DNA from: Ruaniaceae bacterium
GTDB lineage: Bacteria; Actinomycetota; Actinomycetes; Actinomycetales; Actinomycetaceae
DNA: 10,370 nucleotides
Direction: 5' to 3'
Assembly (NCBI GenBank): GCA_030450655.1
Contig: JAKDIE010000023.1
Span: forward strand, 1 to 10,370
In this document: piece after piece, positions 1-8,256 of the stretch
Numbering within the stretch: the first letter of the stretch is position 1
Layout: each line of letters begins with the position of its first letter
Position numbers and translations under genes: made by a program
Notes under the pieces: generated by a model
Databases searched by the model: none
What the model saw: the letters and a program-made list of their open reading frames with translations, nothing else
What the model was told of the DNA's origin: nothing

Positions 1-1
1 G

Positions 2-2386
<2,385 letters not shown>

Positions 2387-2397
2387 GCGCGGCGCGA

Positions 2398-2553
2398 GTT
2401 TGCCACTCCAGTGAGTGGGTTCGGCACACCACCCGGCAACCCAGCGCGCGTTTGCCACTCCAGTGAGTGGGTTTAGGACGCCATTTGGCCTCATGCCGCG
2501 CGTTTGCCACTCCAGTGAGTGGGTTCGGGACGACAACCGGCGCCGCGCCGCGC
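2398..2553. repeat. Three 52-bp tandem repeat units with hairpin cores
   Basis: Units span 2398-2449, 2450-2501 and 2502-2553. The first 24 bp of each unit (2398-2421, 2450-2473, 2502-2525) are identical in all three. They run GTTTGCCACTCC to GAGTGGGTT and contain the perfect hairpin CCACTC-cagt-GAGTGG. The remaining 28 bp are diverged but still alignable: 15 of 28 positions match between units 1 and 2, 18 of 28 between 1 and 3, and each ends in CGCGC. The array fills the 170-bp gap between the stop codons of icd and the convergent glycosyltransferase, ending 3 bp before the latter. It could act as a bidirectional terminator or insulator, or be a dispersed palindromic element; the function is inferred. 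Confidence 0.9.
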
Positions 2554-2556
2554 CAG

Positions 2557-3615
2557 CTACTCGAACCAGTCGCTCACGGTCCTCTTGAATACCTGCTCGA
2601 AATCGCGGCGGTCGTGGTGTTCGCGCACCCACTCCGTGAATGGACGGCCCACGAGCGCGTCGAGTTCTGCGCGACAGGACGCCGGGTCTGTGACTGCCCG
2701 AATGAGCAACCTTTCCGCTTCATCGCGGGTGCGGTACACGAACGGGTAGTCCTTGGGGACGAGACGGTACACCCACTCCCGATCTGGGAAGATCCCCACG
2801 ACCCCTGAGAGCATTGCCTCCACGTACGCGAGGCCGTATGCCTCCTCGAGCGAGGTGGCGAGGAACGCGGTCGTCTTGCCGAGTTCGGACCAGTAGTGGT
2901 CGCGGCGCGCGCGCAGCGGTCCCACGTTCGTCCACTCGTGCTGGGCGAGATTCATCGCCGGATCGGTGACCAGGTGGGATTGTGCGAGGCGCGCCACCAC
3001 CTGGAAGTCCACCTTCTTGTGTGCGGCCGTGACGATCTTGTAGAAGAGCGTGGGCTGCTTGCGGCCTTCCATCGAGATAGCCGGATACAGCACGATCGGC
3101 ACCGCCTGGTCCTGGCGCATCACCTCGCGGGTTGTCCCCACTCCGAGGTCCGCCCAGGCGATCCGCGCCCGGTTCACATACTCGGAGGGTCCCCAGCGCT
3201 CGAGGACCTCGTGCACCTCACCGGCTGTTCGCTCACCGGCGCAGAAGGTGGGGAAGAACGCGTACGCCAGGCCCATCGCCGCAAAGTTCGCCGGGTGGTT
3301 GAATGTGGACGGGTTGATCCACTGGAAGTTCATGATCTTGGGCTCGTAACCATCCCGGTGTAGTCGCTGGAAGATCCCTACCGAGTCGAGCACATCCAGG
3401 TTCACCACCACAGTGTTCTCGGGATCGACATCGTCCAGAGTCACCACCTCGAAGCCATTGCCGGAGAGCCGCTCCTTCCCGATCAGCGGGGCACCTGGGT
3501 ACATTGCAAGGAGTCGATCCGCGAGGACCGCCTGCCCACTCTCCGTATTGAGATCACCCTCAGGTGTCACGATGGGGGCGGGGCGAAGCGCACCGAACTT
3601 AACTGCGATATCCAT
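2557..3615 (-). CDS. GT-B fold glycosyltransferase (group 1/GT4-like)
   Basis: The 352-aa protein should transfer a sugar from an activated donor to an unidentified acceptor, probably in cell-envelope or exopolysaccharide synthesis on the cytoplasmic side. The support is in the C-terminal half: TSLEEAYGLAYVEAMLSG has the E-x7-E donor-binding motif (Glu258, Glu266) of retaining GT-B enzymes, followed by the usual GVVGIFPD segment. The N-terminal half is not a textbook Rossmann start, so the acceptor class cannot be given. No signal peptide or membrane segment is seen. ATG at 3615 is preferred because AAGGAGG lies six bases upstream; the frame stays open further upstream only across the antisense of the neighbouring gene. 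It is divergent from the patatin gene and convergent with icd. Family confidence is good, substrate unknown. Confidence 0.8.
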   Translation of the reverse strand: MDIAVKFGALRPAPIVTPEGDLNTESGQAVLADRLLAMYPGAPLIGKERLSGNGFEVVTLDDVDPENTVVVNLDVLDSVGIFQRLHRDGYEPKIMNFQWINPSTFNHPANFAAMGLAYAFFPTFCAGERTAGEVHEVLERWGPSEYVNRARIAWADLGVGTTREVMRQDQAVPIVLYPAISMEGRKQPTLFYKIVTAAHKKVDFQVVARLAQSHLVTDPAMNLAQHEWTNVGPLRARRDHYWSELGKTTAFLATSLEEAYGLAYVEAMLSGVVGIFPDREWVYRLVPKDYPFVYRTRDEAERLLIRAVTDPASCRAELDALVGRPFTEWVREHHDRRDFEQVFKRTVSDWFE

Positions 3616-3646
3616 TGACGGCCTCCTTGCCAGTGTCGGTGCGGCC

Positions 3647-3652
3647 ATTCTA
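3647..3652 (-). promoter_or_regulatory. -10 element for the glycosyltransferase gene
   Basis: Read on the minus strand, TAGAAT lies 31 bases upstream of the ATG at 3615, which leaves room for a leader carrying AAGGAGG. No good -35 hexamer sits at the normal distance. The CRP-like dyad at 3661-3674 occupies that place instead, so activator or repressor control is possible. Confidence 0.45.
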
Positions 3653-3660
3653 GGCGCTTG

Positions 3661-3674
3661 GTGAGTCACATCAC
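3661..3674. promoter_or_regulatory. CRP/GlxR-like dyad in the divergent promoter region
   Basis: GTGA-gtcaca-TCAC is a perfect GTGA-N6-TCAC dyad and matches 8 of 10 defined positions of the CRP-family consensus TGTGA-N6-TCACA. It lies midway between the two divergent starts, centred about 47 bases before the predicted patatin start and covering the -35 zone of the glycosyltransferase promoter. Such short dyads also occur by chance. Confidence 0.35.
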
Positions 3675-3702
3675 TAGGACTTCTGGCCGCAACACGGAGG
3701 CT

Positions 3703-3708
3703 TAGTAT
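3703..3708 (+). promoter_or_regulatory. -10 element implying a leaderless patatin mRNA
   Basis: TAGTAT ends exactly six bases before GTG 3715, so transcription should start at the start codon itself. TTCTGG at 3681-3686, 16 bases upstream, is a weak -35 candidate. A GGAGG at 3696-3700 lies 14 bases before GTG and overlaps the promoter spacing, so it probably does not serve as a ribosome binding site. Confidence 0.5.
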
Positions 3709-3714
3709 CAAACG

Positions 3715-4620
3715 GTGACTGGAATACTCTCGAGCAACGTGACGGACGTGGCCCTCATCTTCGAAGGTGGCGGGATGCGCGCCTCGCTCACCTCCGCCGT
3801 GATCCCCACTCTGCTGAACGCCGGGGTCTACATCGACTATGTCGCAGGCATCTCGGCGGGATCCACGAACACCGTCAACTACATTGCCCGCGATCCCGAG
3901 CGCGCGAGGCGGAGCTTTGTCGAATTCTTGGCGGATCCAAACATGGGCAACTGGAAGACGTTCGCCAAGGGGCGCGGCTATTTCGACTCCGAGTACATCT
4001 ACGAGCACACGAGCCTGCCACACCAGGCACTTCCTCTCGATTTCGAATCCTTCCAGGCGAATCCAGCGAAGTTCCGGATCGGCGGGTTCCGCTGCGATAC
4101 CGGCGAGCAGGTGCATTGGGGCAACGATGATGTCCACACGCTGCACGATCTCCTCGTGCGGGTGCGGGCCTCGTGCTCGATGCCCGTTCTCATGCCACCC
4201 GTAACGATCGACGACGGCGTGTACCTCGATGGCGCTCTCGGCCCGGCGGGCGGCATCCCTCTCGACGTAGCAAAGGCCGATGGATACGAGAAGTTCCTCG
4301 TAATCGCCACCAAGCCCCGCGACTACGTGCGCCCCCCGATGAAGCACACTCGCGCTCTGCGAACGGCGTTCCGAAAGTACCCGGCGGTTGTGGAGGCACT
4401 CGTCGAGCGCCCCGATAACTACAACCGCACGAAGGAAGAGATTCTCGACCTTGAGCGCGAGGGGAAGGCGATGGTCTTCTTCCCTGATGTCATGCCCGTC
4501 GAGAACGGCGAGCGGGACGTGGCTAAGCTGGCCGCCGCCCACGAACTCGGCCTCGCGCAGGCGGCACGCGAGTTGCCCGCTTGGACGGAATGGCTCGGCC
4601 TTTCCGCTCCCACCTCTTGA
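3715..4620 (+). CDS. Patatin-like phospholipase/acyl hydrolase
   Basis: This 301-aa protein should hydrolyse acyl esters of lipids with a Ser-Asp dyad. Visible motifs in order: oxyanion loop EGGGMR (17-22), nucleophile elbow GISAGS with Ser47 (45-50), the ASCSMPVLMPPV segment (152-163) that corresponds to the ASxAxPxxFPP stretch of the family, and the catalytic Asp172-Gly173 in YLDGALG. All catalytic elements are intact. Lack of a signal peptide or TM segment points to the cytosol or inner membrane face. Overall plan resembles single-domain bacterial patatins such as YjjU. GTG 3715 fits the leaderless -10 at 3703-3708; GTG 3739 is a possible shorter start just ahead of the motif block. The divergent glycosyltransferase hints at glycolipid turnover, but that is inference; lysophospholipase and acylglycerol lipase are equally possible. 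Confidence 0.9.
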   Translation: MTGILSSNVTDVALIFEGGGMRASLTSAVIPTLLNAGVYIDYVAGISAGSTNTVNYIARDPERARRSFVEFLADPNMGNWKTFAKGRGYFDSEYIYEHTSLPHQALPLDFESFQANPAKFRIGGFRCDTGEQVHWGNDDVHTLHDLLVRVRASCSMPVLMPPVTIDDGVYLDGALGPAGGIPLDVAKADGYEKFLVIATKPRDYVRPPMKHTRALRTAFRKYPAVVEALVERPDNYNRTKEEILDLEREGKAMVFFPDVMPVENGERDVAKLAAAHELGLAQAARELPAWTEWLGLSAPTS

Positions 4621-4650
4621 GTTATCCCGCGCGACCACGAGATTGCGCCG

Positions 4651-4699
4651 TGGAAGGTGAGAACTACCCTTCCATTCGCTCCGTCTCGGTGCGGAGACG
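4651..4699. terminator. Two consecutive stem-loops after the patatin gene
   Basis: TGGAAGG at 4651-4657 pairs perfectly with CCTTCCA at 4668-4674 around a 10-base loop. Next, CGTCTC at 4682-4687 pairs with GAGACG at 4694-4699 around GGTGCG. They begin 30 bases after the patatin stop, so a termination role is reasonable, although there is no U tract. The first dyad could instead be a protein-binding site for the downstream gene: it partly resembles an iron box (12 of 19 positions), too weak to call. Confidence 0.35.
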
Positions 4700-4718
4700 T
4701 CCATCACGTGGCTGGGCG

Positions 4719-4748
4719 TTGCGCCATCTTCACACTCTCGAATACTCT
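4719..4748 (+). promoter_or_regulatory. Candidate promoter of the DUF2470/HugZ-like gene
   Basis: TTGCGC (4719-4724) and TACTCT (4743-4748) are separated by 18 bases and would start transcription about 30 bases before ATG 4786. The resulting short leader contains the hairpin at 4756-4773. Both hexamers are weak matches, so this is tentative. Confidence 0.3.
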
Positions 4749-4755
4749 GCACTTA

Positions 4756-4773
4756 CGCAATCATTCTGTTGCG
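4756..4773 (+). promoter_or_regulatory. Hairpin abutting the Shine-Dalgarno of the DUF2470-like gene
   Basis: CGCAA (4756-4760) pairs with TTGCG (4769-4773) around an 8-base loop. The 3' arm ends directly against AAAAGGAG (4774-4781), the ribosome binding site of the gene starting at 4786. The five-pair stem is short, so a role in translation control is only possible. Confidence 0.25.
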
Positions 4774-4785
4774 AAAAGGAGTGCG

Positions 4786-5610
4786 ATGTCGGAACCGTGC
4801 ATCACGGCGCAGCTGTTCGGCTGGCCCGAGCGCACCGCATCCGTGGCCTGTCGTCTCCTCAGCGGCACCGGCTCGGGCACACTCGCGGCCTACCGCATCG
4901 ACCCGCACGGTTCAATCGCAGTCCTCGCTCACGGCGCTACTCGGGACGGGCTCATCGCCGTCGTCCTTTCTCGTGACGAGGCGCTACCGGATGCCGATCT
5001 GATCGACGTGCGATTGGACATCGAGAAGCATGCCCCCGAGATCACGGCGCGCATCACGGCCGCCACTCTGCATTCGCTCGCAGTTCTTTCGTGGATCGAC
5101 GACGACGAGCGTGCGGCCTGGGAGGCCCACGGCACCGCCCCACGGCACGTGTTGGATGCGGCCCGCGCACCAGGGGCACGGCTCGCCGCGCTCTCCGTAC
5201 GCCGCACGGTTCTTCACGACGCGAGTGGCGTGCATCGCGTTCCGCTCGAGCGAATCGCCAGCGATCTCTCCGCGCTCGCTCAGCGCGGCGCCAGCCCATT
5301 CCCGCTCAGTGCGGACGAGTTCGAAGTGGCGGAAGCCCTCCGCGAGCACGTCAATGGGGAGCTTGGATGCCTTATGGAATGCGTGCTCGCGAATACGTGC
5401 GCGGGCGCGGTCCTGCGGCGCGATCCTTCGTGCGGGCTCCCCGAGGAGGCGCGAGATATCACGTGGTGCGTGGACGTCGACTCGACCGGTGTGACGCTCA
5501 TGCATACGGGTAGCCAGAGCACCGTGACGGCGTTTGCCGCATTCGCGCAGCCAGTTGCGGGGCTTGACGAGTTGCGCCAGGAGCTCGCGGCCCTCGTCCC
5601 GGCGTCCTAG
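4786..5610 (+). CDS. DUF2470/HugZ-like split-barrel protein
   Basis: The predicted cytosolic protein has 274 aa and no signal or membrane segment. Residues about 15-150 read like the flavin/heme-type split barrel of HugZ relatives: an RDGLIAVVLSRDEAL strand-turn, then a DLIDVRLDIEKH... ITAATLHSLAVLSWID segment like the VxDVAPVPxRxRVRARLWLSGW pattern of actinobacterial DUF2470 proteins. Residues about 177-270 fit a C-terminal DUF2470 domain ending in a DVDSTGVTLMH strand and a DELRQELAAL helix. That domain is linked to heme binding or degradation in HugZ. The usual acidic-His pair after EHVN is absent, and five Cys (195, 199, 205, 216, 228) cluster there, so activity may differ. ATG 4786 follows AAAAGGAG by four bases; an in-frame start at 4657 would lack a ribosome site. 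The family call rests on pattern memory and is moderate. Confidence 0.6.
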   Translation: MSEPCITAQLFGWPERTASVACRLLSGTGSGTLAAYRIDPHGSIAVLAHGATRDGLIAVVLSRDEALPDADLIDVRLDIEKHAPEITARITAATLHSLAVLSWIDDDERAAWEAHGTAPRHVLDAARAPGARLAALSVRRTVLHDASGVHRVPLERIASDLSALAQRGASPFPLSADEFEVAEALREHVNGELGCLMECVLANTCAGAVLRRDPSCGLPEEARDITWCVDVDSTGVTLMHTGSQSTVTAFAAFAQPVAGLDELRQELAALVPAS

Positions 5611-6548
5611 TCTGTCTCGATCACGCGCGTGATCGCTGCGAGAACCGCGCGCACCGAGGGCGCCCGCTCGGCCCCGTGGGCCGTCACCAGGTGAATCGTG
5701 CGACGATCAGCCGTGGGCACGGGCATCGCCACAATTCCCGGGCGCTGAGGGAACGACTCGACGGCCATGCGGGGCATGAGCGCCACCCCGATCCCTTGGG
5801 CTACGAGGCCCTCCACCGCAGCGACATTGTCCGTTTCGAAAGCGATCCGCGGCACGAAACCAGCCCGATCGCACACCTCCAACAGGTGGCCACGGCACCT
5901 CGGGCAGCCAGCGATCCAGTCGTCGCCCGCCAGATCCGCCAGTTCGATCTGCTCGCCCACTGCGGCGGGGTGATCGCGCGCCAGAATCGCCAGCAAGTCA
6001 TCACTACCGATCGCGCGGACGGCGAGCCCATGCGAACTGGAGCCGTGGGGGTCGTTGCGATCGCCTGGGTAGCTGAATGTGAGCGCGATGTCCGCGCGAT
6101 CCTCCCGTACCGCATTGACGGCTTCGGGAGGCTCCGCCTCCACGTACGTCAGGGTGAGCCCGGGGTGACGAGCCGCGAGATCGGCAAGCATGCGTGGAAC
6201 CAAAGCGGGCGATGCGGACGGAAACCCCACGAGACGAACCCTCCCCGCGCGAAGTCCACGCAACTCGGCGATCTCCTCTGCCGCCGCGTCCAGCGCCGTC
6301 GTGACCGCGGGGGCGTACCGGGCGAGGATCCGCCCCGCCTCCGTGAGCCGCACGGAACGACCAACCCGCTCAACGACGGCCAGGCCAATCCTGCACTCAA
6401 GCCTGCGCAGCTGCTGGCTCACTGCGGGCTGGCTGTACCCGAGCAGGTCCGCTGCCGCAGTGATCGAGCCCTCGTCGGCAATCGCCTTGAGGACCCGGAA
6501 AGATTGGATATCGAGCGCCGATCCCGTCAGTTCTTCGACCATACTCAT
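5607..6548 (-). CDS. LysR-family transcriptional regulator
   Basis: The protein (313 aa) has the standard LTTR plan: an N-terminal winged helix (about residues 12-75) with the recognition segment AAADLLGYSQPAVSQQLRRLE, then a two-lobed effector-binding domain starting at GRVRLVGF. The effector domain carries a GCPRCRGHLLEVC cysteine motif that occurs in some actinobacterial LTTRs; a thiol-sensing role is speculation. It probably controls the divergent aminotransferase and itself through the 70-bp intergenic region. Start is uncertain: ATG 6548 has only weak Shine-Dalgarno help, while ATG 6542 (311 aa) lies seven bases after a good -10, GATAAT. Its stop codon overlaps that of the convergent DUF2470-like gene in a shared CTAG at 5607-5610. 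Confidence 0.93.
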   Translation of the reverse strand: MSMVEELTGSALDIQSFRVLKAIADEGSITAAADLLGYSQPAVSQQLRRLECRIGLAVVERVGRSVRLTEAGRILARYAPAVTTALDAAAEEIAELRGLRAGRVRLVGFPSASPALVPRMLADLAARHPGLTLTYVEAEPPEAVNAVREDRADIALTFSYPGDRNDPHGSSSHGLAVRAIGSDDLLAILARDHPAAVGEQIELADLAGDDWIAGCPRCRGHLLEVCDRAGFVPRIAFETDNVAAVEGLVAQGIGVALMPRMAVESFPQRPGIVAMPVPTADRRTIHLVTAHGAERAPSVRAVLAAITRVIETD

Positions 6549-6549
6549 A

Positions 6550-6555
6550 ATTATC
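6550..6555 (-). promoter_or_regulatory. -10 element of the LysR gene
   Basis: On the minus strand GATAAT matches five of six consensus positions and lies seven bases before ATG 6542, predicting a leaderless transcript that begins at that codon and excludes ATG 6548. The -35 zone holds only TGTAAA, and the dyad at 6559-6580 covers it, consistent with autoregulation. Confidence 0.4.
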
Positions 6556-6558
6556 TCG

Positions 6559-6580
6559 CATGTGTTCCATCATTTACATG
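6559..6580. promoter_or_regulatory. Candidate LysR operator between divergent genes
   Basis: CATGT (6559-6563) and ACATG (6576-6580) form a dyad separated by 12 bases, next to the -10 of lysR and about 39-60 bases before the aminotransferase ATG. The spacing is T-N12-A rather than the classic LTTR T-N11-A, so the assignment rests mainly on position. Confidence 0.35.
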
Positions 6581-6618
6581 TTCTAGACGAATGTGATTCG
6601 CACGGGCACCCTTGTGTC

Positions 6619-7683
6619 ATGACGGCGACACTGCAACACTCCCTCTCGGACGTCCGCGAGGCGTTCACCGGTGGACGCGACTATCTCTCGGCGTGCACCT
6701 CGGGCCTACCCACTCGCGCCACGCGCGCCGCAGTCATTGCGGACCTCGATGCCGCCAGCGTAGGGGCGCTCAACACCGGTGCATACGCGACCGCCGCCGA
6801 GAACTGCCGGGCACACTTCGCGCGGCTGGTCCGCGTCGATTCGGATCGGATCGCCATCGGCTCGCAAACCTCTGTCCTCACATCCTTGCTCGCGGCATCC
6901 CTGCCCGACGGCGCCGAGGTCCTCGTGCCGGACAAGGAGTTCTCCTCGATTGTGTTGCCATTCGTGCACGCGGGTCGAGGCATCCACATCCGATCCGTGC
7001 CGCTCGAATCGCTCGCGGCCGAGATCCGAACACACACGACGCTCGTCGCATTCTCGCTCGTGCAATCAGCGACCGGCGCGGTGGCCGATTCTGATGCGAT
7101 CGAGCAGGCGGCACGGGCGGTGGGGGCGCGGCTCCTCTGCGACGCAACCCAGGCGATCGGGTGGCTTCCTGCCGACGCCGATCGATACGACGCGCTCGTG
7201 TGCCACGCCTACAAATGGCTCTGCACGCCCCGCGGCGTTGCCTTCCTTGCACTATCAGAGGAGTATGCCGCCACTTTGCGCCCCATTCACGCGGGCTGGT
7301 GCGCTGGCGAGGATCCCTGGGCATCGTGTTACGGACACGAGGTGGACCTGGCGGTTTCTGCGCGACGCTTCGACGTCTCCCCCGCGTGGCAGGCGCTCGT
7401 TGCAGCGGAGCCCGCCCTCGAACTGTTCGCGCGCGCGGACCGCGACGCGCTGCGTGAGTACACGACCAGCCTCGCAACGAGATTCCGCGAGCGCATGGGA
7501 CTGGAACAGCCTGAGCGCGCCAGCGCCATCGTCACGTGGTGTGACCCGGATGGACGCGACCTCGCCGCACTGGCTGCAGCGGGCATCACGGCGTCCGGCC
7601 GCGACGGACGAGCCCGGGTCGCGTTCCACGTATTCAACGATTCTCATGATGTTGAACGCGCCGTGGCGGCGCTCGAGCGCTAG
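6619..7683 (+). CDS. PLP-dependent class V aminotransferase (cysteine desulfurase-like fold)
   Basis: The 354-aa protein belongs to fold-type I PLP enzymes of aminotransferase class V. Asp175 and Gln178 in LLCDATQAIGWLP are placed to contact the pyridine ring of PLP, and Lys199 in CHAYKWLCTPRG is the Schiff-base lysine. HAYKWL resembles isopenicillin-N-epimerase/selenocysteine-lyase-like members more than the SGHK motif of IscS/NifS. No obvious mobile catalytic-cysteine loop is seen, so sulfur transfer should not be assumed. At 354 aa it is slightly short of the usual 380-400 aa. ATG 6619 is chosen because earlier codons in this frame run through the lysR promoter and antisense lysR. No Shine-Dalgarno precedes it; CACCCT six bases upstream is a poor -10 for a leaderless start. 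The divergent LysR protein is the likely regulator; the substrate is unknown. Confidence 0.85.
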   Translation: MTATLQHSLSDVREAFTGGRDYLSACTSGLPTRATRAAVIADLDAASVGALNTGAYATAAENCRAHFARLVRVDSDRIAIGSQTSVLTSLLAASLPDGAEVLVPDKEFSSIVLPFVHAGRGIHIRSVPLESLAAEIRTHTTLVAFSLVQSATGAVADSDAIEQAARAVGARLLCDATQAIGWLPADADRYDALVCHAYKWLCTPRGVAFLALSEEYAATLRPIHAGWCAGEDPWASCYGHEVDLAVSARRFDVSPAWQALVAAEPALELFARADRDALREYTTSLATRFRERMGLEQPERASAIVTWCDPDGRDLAALAAAGITASGRDGRARVAFHVFNDSHDVERAVAALER

Positions 7684-7701
7684 CGGCTCAACTCGAACGA
7701 A

Positions 7702-7980
7702 CTACCTGACGGCGTAGGTGAGGCAGGAGGCTGAGTCTCCCGCCACGTCAATCGCGTCTGCAGTGCACATGAGGTCTTCGTTGTGTACACACTCAAGGTG
7801 CTTGCAGGCACCCACGTGCGAAGACGCGACTGGCAGGCCGCCGCGCGCGTCGAGCGACACGAAGGTGCCGCACGTTGCCGAGTCGGTGCCGCCGATCGTC
7901 ACCGCGTAGGCGGTGCAGCCATCGTGGTTGTACGAGCAGGACGTGACGCTACAGGTCGCCACTGTTGCGGGAGCAGTCAT
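7702..7980 (-). CDS. Small Cys-rich protein with two DUF1540 units
   Basis: The 92-aa protein consists of two copies of a four-cysteine unit: Cys10, 15, 22, 37 and Cys59, 64, 72, 86. Both show C-x4-C then a third and fourth Cys, with an alanine-rich strand (AVTIGGTDSATC and AIDVAGDSASC) before the last Cys. This matches DUF1540, a family presumed to bind metal; the function is not established. No signal peptide is present, so it is probably cytosolic. ATG 7980 is preferred because AAGAGGT (7988-7994) lies seven bases upstream; an upstream in-frame ATG at 8016 would add 12 residues without a clear ribosome site. An iron box at 8064-8082 suggests expression rises when iron is low. It is convergent with the aminotransferase, 18 bp apart. 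Confidence 0.85.
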   Translation of the reverse strand: MTAPATVATCSVTSCSYNHDGCTAYAVTIGGTDSATCGTFVSLDARGGLPVASSHVGACKHLECVHNEDLMCTADAIDVAGDSASCLTYAVR

Positions 7981-8063
7981 TTCGCGTACCTCTTTCGGAT
8001 GGGCTTCGCGGTCCACGAAGCTCGGTCCGCTTTACGCTACTCCTACTCACGTAATCCGCATAG

Positions 8064-8082
8064 GAAGCTAAGGCTCACCTTA
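8064..8082. promoter_or_regulatory. Iron box (DtxR/IdeR-type operator)
   Basis: GAAGCTAAGGCTCACCTTA matches 16 of 19 positions of the DtxR/IdeR consensus TWAGGTWAGSCTWACCTWA and includes the perfect dyad TAAGG-ctca-CCTTA. It lies 84 bases upstream of the DUF1540 start and overlaps a possible minus-strand -10, TAGCTT. The next gene on the other side is also minus strand and ends at 8257, so DUF1540 is the only sensible target. Repression by iron-loaded DtxR/IdeR is the known behaviour of such sites. Confidence 0.75.
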
Positions 8083-8165
8083 CTTCGTTGAGATTGCAAC
8101 GATTTTCGCAAGCCCGATGCGTCGTAAATCGGCCTCAACGGTCTCCTCCGGCCCAGCCCGATTCG

Positions 8166-8178
8166 CCGCGTTGCGCGG
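8166..8178. terminator. Short GC hairpin after the aldo/keto reductase gene
   Basis: CCGCG-ttg-CGCGG is a perfect five-pair stem about 80 bases beyond the aldo/keto reductase stop codon on the minus strand. It lacks a U tract. The rest of 8100-8256 shows no gene or other clear signal. Confidence 0.2.
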
Positions 8179-8256
8179 TAGCCGCAGCATCCCGGCCCTC
8201 TCGATCAACCGAGACTCTCCGCCCCCGCGTTACGCCGCACGGAATCGTGAGGACCC

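Noticed and set aside
2398..2553. CRISPR array with 24-bp repeats and 28-bp spacers
   Set aside because: The supposed spacers are related to one another (15-18 of 28 positions) and share a CGCGC end, only three units exist, and there are no cas genes nearby. It is a 52-bp tandem repeat.
2629..2643. Fourth copy of the hairpin core (CCACTCCGTGAATGG)
   Set aside because: It has one stem mismatch, a shorter loop, none of the flanking core bases, and encodes part of the glycosyltransferase; chance similarity.
4651..4674. Second iron box before the DUF2470-like gene
   Set aside because: Only 12 of 19 positions fit and the arm spacing is N10 rather than N9; the perfect outer dyad suggests a hairpin or another regulator.
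3616..4752. N-terminal extension of the glycosyltransferase frame by about 380 codons
   Set aside because: It runs antisense through the complete patatin gene, and ATG 3615 has a strong Shine-Dalgarno.
5676..6596. 306-codon plus-strand frame across lysR
   Set aside because: It is the shadow of the LysR coding region, with His/Arg-rich composition and no family resemblance.
6190..6618. Upstream extension of the aminotransferase frame
   Set aside because: It would overlap the lysR N-terminus and the shared promoter region; conserved sequence begins after ATG 6619.
7018..7657. Other-frame open readings across the aminotransferase gene
   Set aside because: All lack start signals and domains and lie over a well-supported coding frame.
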